DNA of 64,000 nucleotides from the NCBI RefSeq assembly GCF_001940525.2, contig NZ_CP019437.1, positions 2,777,501 to 2,841,500 on the forward strand, in the 5' to 3' direction. The position numbers and the translations under genes were made by a program. Shown piece by piece: positions 57,455-64,000 of this stretch. Source of the stretch: Thioclava nitratireducens (GTDB lineage Bacteria; Pseudomonadota; Alphaproteobacteria; Rhodobacterales; Rhodobacteraceae). How positions within the stretch are numbered: position 1 is the stretch's first letter; every line of letters starts with the position of its first letter. A model generated the notes under the pieces. That model was not told the DNA's origin and ran no database searches. It saw only the letters and a program-made list of their open reading frames with translations.

Positions 57455-57879
57455 AGCTCGATCCCGCCCTCCGGGATCTCGATCGGCCCGCCTTTCTCCG
57501 GGTCGTCTTTTTGCGGCGCATCCTCCGGTGGCTCGGTCATCAGGGGCGGCGGCGGCGGTGCATCCGGGTCGCGCCGCATGATGATATCGCCATTGGGCAG
57601 CCGCTCGGGCGCGCCGTAATTCGCCATATCGTCGACCAGCGCGAGGAACTGGCGCAGCTTCGGCCCCAACTGGGCCGCGGCCTCCCCCAAGCCTTTCTGC
57701 ATTTCGTCGAGCTGCGGCTTCATCTCTCCCATCAGCCCGCGAAACAGCGTCTGCGCCCCTTCCTGCAACAAGGAGAATCCGCGATCGACATCGCCGCCAG
57801 CGTCGCCCCCCTCATCCTGCGCGGAGACGGGCGTGGCCAGAAGGGCGAACGAGAGAACGATGACGAGCGGCTGTTTCAT
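57451..57879 (-). CDS. Small secreted protein (Rhodobacterales, often mis-called AAA+ ATPase)
   Basis: 142 residues from the ATG at 57879, with a signal peptide (MKQPLVIVLSFALLATPVSA). The mature part is helical (GFSLLQEGAQTLFRGLMGEMKPQLDEM) and ends with PERLPNGDIIMRRDPDAPPPPP, a motif I have seen in short Rhodobacterales proteins that automatic pipelines label AAA+ ATPase with no P-loop. There is no ATP-binding motif here either. The 5' end is separated from the EEP gene by 45 bp. Confidence 0.75.
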   Translation of the reverse strand: MKQPLVIVLSFALLATPVSAQDEGGDAGGDVDRGFSLLQEGAQTLFRGLMGEMKPQLDEMQKGLGEAAAQLGPKLRQFLALVDDMANYGAPERLPNGDIIMRRDPDAPPPPPLMTEPPEDAPQKDDPEKGGPIEIPEGGIEL

Positions 57880-57924
57880 GGCTCCGATCCTACGCGTAAG
57901 CGGGACGAAAATCACGCCCCTCGC

Positions 57925-58932
57925 TCAATCGATATCGACCGAGACGGGAAAATGATCGGAGGCCTGCAACAGCGCCTCGCGCAGCTCGGGCACGCGGTAG
58001 ATATGCGGATCGTCGAACGGGTGCCAGATTCTCCACGCCGTCGCCCGCGCCGCCAGATCGGGTGAGAGCATCACGTAATCCAGCATGGCCGAGAAATACT
58101 GCTTCTGATCCACAAGATAGAACCGCGCGGAACTGGGCGCGGCGGCCGTATGATGGGCTTTCGACAGCCGCGCATGCGGGTCGCGCAGGCGCACCGCGTC
58201 GGGCCCACCCTCGCCCGCGACGATCTCGACGCCCGAGCGCCCGAACAGCTTCTCGTACTCGTCGAGCCCCGGACCGTCGTTGAAATCGCCGAGCACGATC
58301 AGGCTGTCGCCCGCCGCCAGATGCTCCTCCACGCGGCCCCGGATCCAGATCGACTGTGCCAGCTGCTTGCGCCGGTTCTCGATCGCCATGCGGGTCGCTG
58401 TCTCCAGGCTCGTCGCGCCATGCGGAGCTTTCGACTTCACATGCACGCCGATCATCCGCATCACCTCCCCGGACCGCGTCCCCAGAACGACTTCCAGGGG
58501 CGGCTTGGAAAAGGTGACCGTATCCATCCGCGCATCGATATCGAGGTCGATCCGGAGACTGCCGTCGAAACGCGGCCACGCCTCCGAGCTTTGCGGATCA
58601 TGCCGCGCCGTCACGACATCGGGGTCGTAGAGCAACGCCAGTTCCTGCTGCGTGTCGTTGGAAAAGCCAAGAAGCGCGCGCCGCTGACGCAGCCCGAAGC
58701 GCTCCGCAAAGGCTTCGAGCATATCGACCGTCTTGTGGCGGTGGTTGTCGTCGGGCGCCTCGACCACCAGAAGCACATCGGCCTCCAGCGCGCTCATCAC
58801 TATCGCGATCGCCCCGGTCTGCTGGCTGCGCGTCACATTGTAGCGCGCCGACCACTGATCATCGTCGAGAAGCGCCCCGTTGCGATCGAAAAGGCTGTTG
58901 AACCACTCGATATTCCAAGTGGCGATCCGCAT
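57925..58932 (-). CDS. Endonuclease/exonuclease/phosphatase (EEP) family protein
   Basis: 335 residues from the ATG at 58932. The EEP core is visible: RIATWNIEWFNSLFD, LLVVEAPDDN (catalytic Glu), GVHVKSKAP, VLGDFNDGPG (catalytic Asp/Asn) and SDHFPVSVDID at the end (catalytic His). It is a metal-dependent phosphodiesterase/phosphatase; whether the target is DNA, inositol phosphate or lipid cannot be told. The start codon overlaps the DjlA-like gene stop (TGATG), so they are coupled. Confidence 0.88.
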   Translation of the reverse strand: MRIATWNIEWFNSLFDRNGALLDDDQWSARYNVTRSQQTGAIAIVMSALEADVLLVVEAPDDNHRHKTVDMLEAFAERFGLRQRRALLGFSNDTQQELALLYDPDVVTARHDPQSSEAWPRFDGSLRIDLDIDARMDTVTFSKPPLEVVLGTRSGEVMRMIGVHVKSKAPHGATSLETATRMAIENRRKQLAQSIWIRGRVEEHLAAGDSLIVLGDFNDGPGLDEYEKLFGRSGVEIVAGEGGPDAVRLRDPHARLSKAHHTAAAPSSARFYLVDQKQYFSAMLDYVMLSPDLAARATAWRIWHPFDDPHIYRVPELREALLQASDHFPVSVDID

Positions 58933-59630
58933 CAGGCGTCCGCATGGCTGGCGCGGATTTCCTCCCAGGCCTTGTTGAGCGCGATCACCCGCGCCTGCGA
59001 CAGCTGCACCGCCTCTTCCGGCAGGCCGCGCGCAATCGCCCGGTCGGGATGGGCCTCGCGCACCTTGTTGCGCCAGACCTTGCGCACTTCGGGCAGCGGC
59101 GTGCCCGGTTCGACCTCGAGCACCGACCACGGATCGGGATCGGCATCCTCCACGAAGGCGGAACGCATCGCACGGAAACAGCATTCCTCCAGCCCGAAGA
59201 TCCGCGCGACTTCCAGCAGGAAGGCATCCTCGCCCTCGTGGTAATCGCCATCGGCCAGCGCGATGAAGAACAGCCCTTCGAGCACGTCTTTCAGAACGTC
59301 CGCGCCGGGACCAAACATGTTGGCGATCTTGCGGGCATAGGCGTCGAAACCCGCCACATCGGTGCGCGCCATGTTGAAGACGCGCGCAGCATTGGCTTCC
59401 TCTTCCGGCGGGATCTGGAAGATGCGCCGGAACGCCGCGACCTCGTCGCGCGTCACCTGCCCATCCGCCTTTGCCATCTTCGCACCGAGTGCGATCACCG
59501 CGATGGTGAAGGCGACAGAACGCTCCGGCGGCTGGCGCAGATTGTCGAAAACGGTCGACAACGCCTCGCCCCGCCCGAGAGCGGAGAGTGCTTGCGCGAT
59601 GCGCGACCAGAGAGAAATGGGCCTGTCCAT
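58932..59630 (-). CDS. djlA: DjlA-like protein: TerB domain plus C-terminal J domain
   Basis: 232 residues. The N-terminal ~145 residues form a TerB-type helical domain (FTIAVIALGAKMAKADGQVTRDEVAAF, then FFIALADGDYHEGEDAFLLEVA). The C-terminal ~65 residues are a J domain with REAHPDRAIARG (HPD motif intact), so it can stimulate DnaK. It lacks the N-terminal membrane anchor of E. coli DjlA. It is transcribed ahead of the EEP phosphatase and overlaps its start. Confidence 0.9.
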   Translation of the reverse strand: MDRPISLWSRIAQALSALGRGEALSTVFDNLRQPPERSVAFTIAVIALGAKMAKADGQVTRDEVAAFRRIFQIPPEEEANAARVFNMARTDVAGFDAYARKIANMFGPGADVLKDVLEGLFFIALADGDYHEGEDAFLLEVARIFGLEECCFRAMRSAFVEDADPDPWSVLEVEPGTPLPEVRKVWRNKVREAHPDRAIARGLPEEAVQLSQARVIALNKAWEEIRASHADA

Positions 59631-59769
59631 GGTTCAAGTTTAGCCGCGCTGCGGCGGAAATGCACCCGCGCAAATCCGGCCTGTGATTAAATCGTTGTAA
59701 TATTTTGAATGAACGGCGGCGCGCAGAGTTCCCCCGCGCGCCGCTTAAGACCGATCAAGGTCGAAGTTC

Positions 59770-59820
59770 GGGCTTGACCAAATATCCCGGGGGGCGCGTC
59801 AGCGCGGGGGCCGAGCCCCC
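59770..59820 (-). repeat. GC-rich palindromic intergenic repeat, copy H
   Basis: On the minus strand: GGGGGCTCGGCCCCC, GCGC-TGAC-GCGC, CCCCCGGGATATTT, then GGTCAAGCCCGAA. It begins 6 bp after the mcm stop codon. Confidence 0.85.
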
Positions 59821-59826
59821 TCGCCC

Positions 59827-61956
59827 TCAGGCCCGCGCCTGCCGCACGATGTCGAGAATTTCGCGCGCGGCCAACGGGATATTGGTGCCCGGCCCGAAGA
59901 TCGCCTTCACGCCCGCCTTCTTGAGAAAGTCGTAATCCTGCTGCGGGATCACGCCGCCGCAGATCACGATGATATCCTCGGCGCCCTTCTCTTTCAGCGC
60001 CGCGATCAGCTTCGGCGCGAGGGTCTTGTGACCCGCCGCCTGCGACGAAATCCCGACCACGTGGACATCGTTGTCGATCGCATCCTGCGCGGCTTCTTCC
60101 GGCGTCTGGAACAGTGGGCCCACATCGACGTCGAAGCCGATATCGGCAAAGGCCGTCGCGATCACCTTGGCGCCGCGGTCGTGGCCGTCCTGACCCATCT
60201 TCACCACCAGCATCCGCGGGCGGCGGCCCTCTTCCTCGGCGAAGGCCTCAACGTCCTTCTGGATCTGCGCGAAGCCCTCGTCGCCGTCATAGGCCGCGCC
60301 ATAGACACCTGCGAGCGTCTTCACCTCGGCGCGGTGACGTCCGAACACCTTTTCCATCGCCATTGAAATCTCTCCCACAGAGGCCCGGGCGCGTGCAGCT
60401 TCCACCGCCGCTTCGAGCAGGTTGCCACCTTCAGAGGCGCGGCGCGTCAGCTCGGCCAGCGCCGCCTCGCAGGCTGCCTCGTCGCGGCTTGCGCGCATCT
60501 TCTCGAGCCGCGCGATCTGGTTGTCGCGCACTTTCGCGTTGTCGATGTCGAGGATATCCAGCTCATCCTCGGTCTCGCGGCGATACTTGTTCACACCGAC
60601 CACGACATCCTCGCCCCGGTCGATCAGCGCCTGACGCCGGGCGGCCGTTTCCTCGATGCGCAGCTTGGGCATGCCCGAGGCCACGGCCTTCGTCATGCCG
60701 CCCATCTCCTCGACTTCCTCGATCAGCTCCCAAGCCTTCTCGGCCAGTTCCGCCGTGAGGCTCTCGACGTAGTAGGAGCCCGCCAGCGGATCGACCACAT
60801 TGGTGATCCCCGTTTCTTCCTGCAGGATCAGCTGCGTGTTGCGCGCGATCCGGGCCGAGAACTCGGTGGGCAGCGCAATCGCCTCGTCGAGCGCGTTGGT
60901 GTGCAGCGACTGCGTGCCGCCCAGCGCTGCCGACATCGCCTCGTACGCCGTGCGGATCACGTTGTTATAGGGATCCTGCTCGGCCAGCGAGACGCCCGAA
61001 GTCTGGCAGTGCGTGCGCAGCATCGAGCTTTGCGGCTTCTTCGGCTCGAACTCTTCCATGATCCGGCTCCACAGCAGGCGCGCCGCGCGCAGCTTGGCGG
61101 CCTCCATGAAGAAGTTCATCCCGATCGCGAAGAAGAAGCTCAGACGGCCTGCGAACTTGTCGACATCCATCCCCGCCTTGATCGCCGTGCGCACGTATTC
61201 GCGCCCGTCGGCCAGCGTGTAGGCCAGCTCCTGCACGAGGTTCGCGCCGGCCTCCTGCATGTGGTAGCCCGAGATCGAGATCGAGTTGAACCGCGGCATC
61301 TCGTTCGAGGTGTATTCGATGATATCCGCGATGATCCGCATCGAGGGCTCGGGCGGATAGATGTAGGTGTTGCGGACCATGAACTCCTTGAGGATGTCGT
61401 TCTGGATCGTGCCCGACAGAACGCTGCGGTCATGGCCCTGCTCTTCGCCGGTGACGATGAAGTTGGCGAGGATCGGGATCACCGCGCCGTTCATCGTCAT
61501 CGAGACCGAAATCTGATCGAGCGGGATGCCGTCGAACAGGATCTTCATGTCCTCGACGCTGTCGATCGCGACACCCGCCTTGCCGACATCGCCCTCGACG
61601 CGCGGGTGATCGCTGTCATAGCCACGGTGGGTCGCCAGGTCGAAGGCCACCGACACGCCTTGCTGCCCGGCAGCGAGCGCCTTGCGATAGAAGGCGTTCG
61701 ACTCCTCGGCGGTCGAGAAGCCCGCATATTGCCGGATCGTCCACGGACGGCCCGCATACATCGTCGCACGAGGCCCGCGCGTGAAGGGCGACAGGCCCGG
61801 CATGGTGCCCAGATGGTCGAGCCCCTCCACGTCCTCTTCGGTGTAAAGCGGCTTGACCGCGATCCCTTCGAGCGTGTTCCAGGTCAGGTCCTCGAACGGC
61901 CTGCCACGCAGTTCCTTCTCGGCGAGCTTGCGCCAGTCCTCTTTCTTGTCCGTCAT
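59827..61956 (-). CDS. mcm: Methylmalonyl-CoA mutase
   Basis: 709 residues from the ATG at 61956, preceded by AAGAAGGA. The N-terminal TIM-barrel substrate domain includes [18 protein letters not shown] and the [19 protein letters not shown] region; the C-terminal B12-binding domain has [10 protein letters not shown] with the axial His at about 592 and [12 protein letters not shown]. It converts (R)-methylmalonyl-CoA to succinyl-CoA with adenosylcobalamin, the last step of propionyl-CoA assimilation. pccA is nearby, separated by the oppositely oriented DUF4174 gene. Confidence 0.97.
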   Translation of the reverse strand: MTDKKEDWRKLAEKELRGRPFEDLTWNTLEGIAVKPLYTEEDVEGLDHLGTMPGLSPFTRGPRATMYAGRPWTIRQYAGFSTAEESNAFYRKALAAGQQGVSVAFDLATHRGYDSDHPRVEGDVGKAGVAIDSVEDMKILFDGIPLDQISVSMTMNGAVIPILANFIVTGEEQGHDRSVLSGTIQNDILKEFMVRNTYIYPPEPSMRIIADIIEYTSNEMPRFNSISISGYHMQEAGANLVQELAYTLADGREYVRTAIKAGMDVDKFAGRLSFFFAIGMNFFMEAAKLRAARLLWSRIMEEFEPKKPQSSMLRTHCQTSGVSLAEQDPYNNVIRTAYEAMSAALGGTQSLHTNALDEAIALPTEFSARIARNTQLILQEETGITNVVDPLAGSYYVESLTAELAEKAWELIEEVEEMGGMTKAVASGMPKLRIEETAARRQALIDRGEDVVVGVNKYRRETEDELDILDIDNAKVRDNQIARLEKMRASRDEAACEAALAELTRRASEGGNLLEAAVEAARARASVGEISMAMEKVFGRHRAEVKTLAGVYGAAYDGDEGFAQIQKDVEAFAEEEGRRPRMLVVKMGQDGHDRGAKVIATAFADIGFDVDVGPLFQTPEEAAQDAIDNDVHVVGISSQAAGHKTLAPKLIAALKEKGAEDIIVICGGVIPQQDYDFLKKAGVKAIFGPGTNIPLAAREILDIVRQARA

Positions 61957-62333
61957 GGCCAAATCCTTCTTCCACTGTCGCCGCGGCGGGTGTCTTCCCC
62001 GCATCTTCGGCCGTCATTTCCACGAAATTCAGTCCCGGCGGCGCGTGGCGCAGCCCGGTCGATGTCCCAGATCGCGGGTGTCCATCCGCGCACGGCACCC
62101 TATCGAAAGGCATCCGGCGCGCCTCGCCCGCCTCCGGTGCGTCGGCGTTTCGCATATCCGCTTCCCACGACAGCAGGCCCAAGCGGCACCCCGCCGCACG
62201 CCCCGCCCCCCGGCGCCAGTCGGCACCGCTGTTCCTAGCGGCGCGCTTAAAGGCCGCATTTCGCGAAAATTCGTAGCGCGCGCCATGGTGCGAGAGGTCC
62301 GCCGCGCATATATCTGGAACGAGAGAGGAGCCC
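61957..62333. other. 377-bp divergent intergenic region between mcm and the DUF4174 gene
   Basis: Carries the start regions of both genes. It has a perfect 10-bp palindrome TTTCGCGAAA at 62259-62268 in a short AT-rich patch, a candidate operator. A short open frame on the minus strand in the part nearest mcm was considered but not accepted. No RNA gene or repeat copy is seen. Confidence 0.4.
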
Positions 62334-62810
62334 ATGACCCGTCTATTATCCCTTGGACTCGCTGCATTTCTTGCGCTGACGCCCTTCGCGGTCGCAGCCC
62401 AGGACAGCACCGTCAATCTTGCCGTGGCAGAGCCCGAAGTCACGCCCCCCTTCGCACCGGTCGATGGGGCAGATGCGGATCTGGATGCGCTCGTCTGGCA
62501 GAAGCGGCCCATCGTGGTCTTCGCCGACAGCCCCCTCGACCCGGCCTTCAAGGAACAGATCCGGTACCTCGAAGAGCATTGGTCGGAACTGGCCCAACGC
62601 GACGTCGTCGTCATCACCGACACCACGCCCGATCCGGCGAGCGACGTGCGGCGCAAGCTGCGCCCGCGCGGGTTCTCCCTCGTCATCATCGCCAAGGACG
62701 GCACGGTGAACCTGCGCAAGCCCGCCCCGTGGGATGCGCGCGAGATCATCCGCTCGATCGACAAGATGCCGATCCGGCGCGACGAGATCCGCGAAGAGCG
62801 CGGTTTCTGA
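62334..62810 (+). CDS. Secreted DUF4174 domain protein
   Basis: 158 residues with a signal peptide (MTRLLSLGLAAFLALTPFAVAA) and a DUF4174 domain: VWQKRPIVVFADSPLDPAFKEQ and RPRGFSLVIIAKDGTVNLRKPAPW, thioredoxin-like in secondary structure but without a CxxC. Function unknown; the family is usually periplasmic. AGAGGAG precedes the ATG. It lies on the opposite strand between mcm and pccA, divergent from the first and convergent with the second. Confidence 0.85.
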   Translation: MTRLLSLGLAAFLALTPFAVAAQDSTVNLAVAEPEVTPPFAPVDGADADLDALVWQKRPIVVFADSPLDPAFKEQIRYLEEHWSELAQRDVVVITDTTPDPASDVRRKLRPRGFSLVIIAKDGTVNLRKPAPWDAREIIRSIDKMPIRRDEIREERGF

Positions 62811-62848
62811 CCACATCCCCGCACACCACCGCGCGCCAATAGATCGTG

Positions 62849-62864
62849 CCCCGCCGTGGCGGGG
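62849..62864. terminator. Short hairpin between the convergent DUF4174 and pccA genes
   Basis: CCCCGCC (62849-62855) and GGCGGGG (62858-62864) form a perfect GC stem with a minimal loop. There is no U-run, so termination is only likely by position. Confidence 0.4.
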
Positions 62865-62908
62865 TGAGCCGGTCGCCCGGCCTCCCTATGCCACGGCGCG
62901 GGCGTCAC

Positions 62909-64000
62909 TTATTCGAACTCCATGATGATGTCGTCGACGGCAAGGCTCGCGCCCGCCTCGGCGTTGATCTTCTTCACGGTGCCCTTCTTCTCGGCGCGCA
63001 GGATGTTCTCCATCTTCATCGCCTCGACGGTGGCCAGCGGCTGCCCCTCCTGCACTTCCGCGCCTTCCTCGACCGAGATCTTCACGACGAGACCCGGCAT
63101 CGGGCAGAGCAGGAATTTCGACGTATCCGGCGGCAGTTTCACCGGCATCAGCTGCGCAAGCTCGAACTGGCGCGGCGTGCGGACATGGACCTTCAGATCG
63201 GCGCCTCGCACCCGGATGCGGAAGCCCATCGGGATCTTGCCGACCTTCAGGACCAGGGGCGCACCGTTCACGCTCAGCTCGGCCAGCGGGTCGCCCGGCG
63301 TCCAGTCACTCTCGACGCGCATCTCTTCGCCATCCTCGAAGACGATGGTGGAGCCGTTGCGATCCGCATTCACCTTCAGCTTGAAATCCTCATCCTGCAG
63401 CGAGACCGCCCAATCCACGCCGACCTTGCGCTCGTGGTTGCCGAGCGTGCCGGAGATCTTCGTGCGCCGAATCTCGGCCACGCGCTCCATCGCCGCCGTG
63501 GCCGCCGCGACCTTGCGCAGCATCCCCTCGTCGAGCGTGACGCCCGCGAACCCCTCGGGATATTCCTCTTCGATGAAGGCGGTGGTGATGTTGCCGGAGG
63601 TGAAGCGCTCGTGATCCATCACCGCGGCGCAGAACGGAAGGTTGTGACCGATGCCTTCCACCTCGAACTTGTCGAGCGCGAGGCGCATCTCTTCGATGGC
63701 CGCGTCGCGGGTCTCGCCCCAGGTGCAGAGCTTGGCAATCATCGGGTCGTAGAACATCGAAATCTCGCCGCCTTCGAAGACGCCGGTATCGTTGCGCACG
63801 ATGCCGCCCGACGCGGTCTTGCCTTCCACCGGCGGACGGTAGCGGGTCAGACGCCCGATCGAGGGCAGGAAGTTGCGGTAAGGATCTTCGGCATAGAGGC
63901 GGCTCTCGATCGCCCAGCCGTTGATGCCGATATCTTCCTGCTTCATCGGAAGCTTCTCACCGTCGGCCACGCGGATCATCTGCTCGACGAGGTCGATGCC
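62909..64000 (-). CDS. pccA: Propionyl-CoA carboxylase alpha subunit, C-terminal part (cut by window edge)
   Basis: 363 residues are visible; the N-terminal ATP-grasp part lies beyond the right edge. Seen: the end of the biotin carboxylase domain (GIDLVEQMIRVADGEKLP, INGWAIESRLYAEDPYRNFLPSIGRL), the BT/linker region and a C-terminal biotin-carboxyl-carrier domain with EAMKMEN, where the Lys carries biotin. It carboxylates propionyl-CoA to methylmalonyl-CoA with PccB. An acetyl-CoA or methylcrotonyl-CoA carboxylase subunit is the alternative, but its place next to mcm favours PccA. Confidence 0.93.
   Translation of the reverse strand, partial: GIDLVEQMIRVADGEKLPMKQEDIGINGWAIESRLYAEDPYRNFLPSIGRLTRYRPPVEGKTASGGIVRNDTGVFEGGEISMFYDPMIAKLCTWGETRDAAIEEMRLALDKFEVEGIGHNLPFCAAVMDHERFTSGNITTAFIEEEYPEGFAGVTLDEGMLRKVAAATAAMERVAEIRRTKISGTLGNHERKVGVDWAVSLQDEDFKLKVNADRNGSTIVFEDGEEMRVESDWTPGDPLAELSVNGAPLVLKVGKIPMGFRIRVRGADLKVHVRTPRQFELAQLMPVKLPPDTSKFLLCPMPGLVVKISVEEGAEVQEGQPLATVEAMKMENILRAEKKGTVKKINAEAGASLAVDDIIMEFE

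Noticed and set aside
57925..59673. A 582-residue fusion of the EEP domain with upstream sequence
   Set aside because: The upstream part is a frame-shadow of the DjlA-like gene; the EEP protein starts at 58932 where its core motif begins.
62036..62060. tRNA-like GTGGCGCAGCCCGGT segment upstream of mcm
   Set aside because: It resembles a D-arm but there is no cloverleaf or TTCGAAT arm downstream.
61957..62190. Possible small minus-strand gene upstream of mcm (frame with PFDRVPCADGHP and HAPPGLNFVEM)
   Set aside because: The frame continues into mcm in the wrong register without a stop of its own, has no good ribosome-binding site, and I recognise no family.

Overview
The window is about 64 kb of GC-rich DNA from an alphaproteobacterial chromosome, almost certainly order Rhodobacterales (Paracoccaceae/Roseobacteraceae group). 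The evidence is the gene content and order: rplM-rpsI, rplU-rpmA-GNAT-obgE-proB, yceD-rpmF-plsX-fabH-ihfA-MerR, argS-SPOR-nagZ-scpA-scpB, phaZ/phaC-phaP-phaR, hdaA-ppk-ppx, and mcm near pccA. DksA lacks the zinc cysteines and ProRS is the short alphaproteobacterial form. I cannot name the genus with confidence. Nearly all of the window is core chromosome; I see no prophage, insertion sequence, CRISPR array or rRNA operon.

Layout. 0-1.1 kb: partial psd, then an iron-storage pair (bfd-bfr). 1.1-2.9 kb: ribosomal operon rplM-rpsI and a hotdog thioesterase. 2.9-7.9 kb: an enoyl-CoA hydratase-like gene, then proB-obgE-GNAT-rpmA-rplU on the minus strand. 7.9-12.4 kb: an alpha-methylacyl-CoA racemase-like gene, the ABC-F ATPase uup, an OlsB-like acyltransferase and a BamE-like lipoprotein. 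12.5-17.2 kb: a plus-strand run for rRNA/L32 and fatty-acid/phospholipid synthesis, ending in ihfA and a MerR-type protein. 17.25 kb: tRNA-Pro(GGG), then a long dCTP deaminase. 18.6-22.5 kb: FAD monooxygenase, dksA, MoxR ATPase, aldo/keto reductase. 22.5-28.1 kb: argS operon with SPOR, nagZ and condensin subunits. 28.2-30.8 kb: glcB-glcG glyoxylate pair. 31-39.1 kb: pepN, gatB, a DUF808 membrane protein and two alpha/beta hydrolases. 39.1-39.9 kb: an AT-richer NERD/zinc-finger gene, the only clearly foreign-looking gene. 40-44.5 kb: complete polyhydroxyalkanoate (PHA) locus. 44.8-51.6 kb: thrS, a cold-shock gene and the proS-lolC/E-lolD-ArsC-like cluster. 51.8-57.5 kb: permease, hdaA and polyphosphate genes ppk-ppx. 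57.5-64 kb: small secreted protein, EEP phosphatase with a DjlA-like partner, then methylmalonyl-CoA mutase, a DUF4174 protein and the C-terminal part of propionyl-CoA carboxylase alpha.

The genes give a picture of carbon and phosphate storage (PHA made by PhaC, coated by PhaP, degraded by PhaZ, controlled by PhaR; polyphosphate made and broken by Ppk/Ppx), propionyl-CoA assimilation (PccA, Mcm) and glyoxylate use (GlcB), embedded among housekeeping translation and envelope genes.

The two most interesting non-genic signals are: (1) a family of at least ten GC-rich palindromic intergenic repeats, each carrying a CCCGGGATATTT core plus a CCAA...GAAG tail, found at gene 3' ends, sometimes as inverted pairs, and once between divergent genes; and (2) a phaP promoter with two CTGC-N3-GCAG operators spaced exactly 30 bp apart, one lying inside the -35/-10 spacer. 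The most interesting coding oddity is an alpha/beta hydrolase whose nucleophile Ser codon position reads TGG (Trp).
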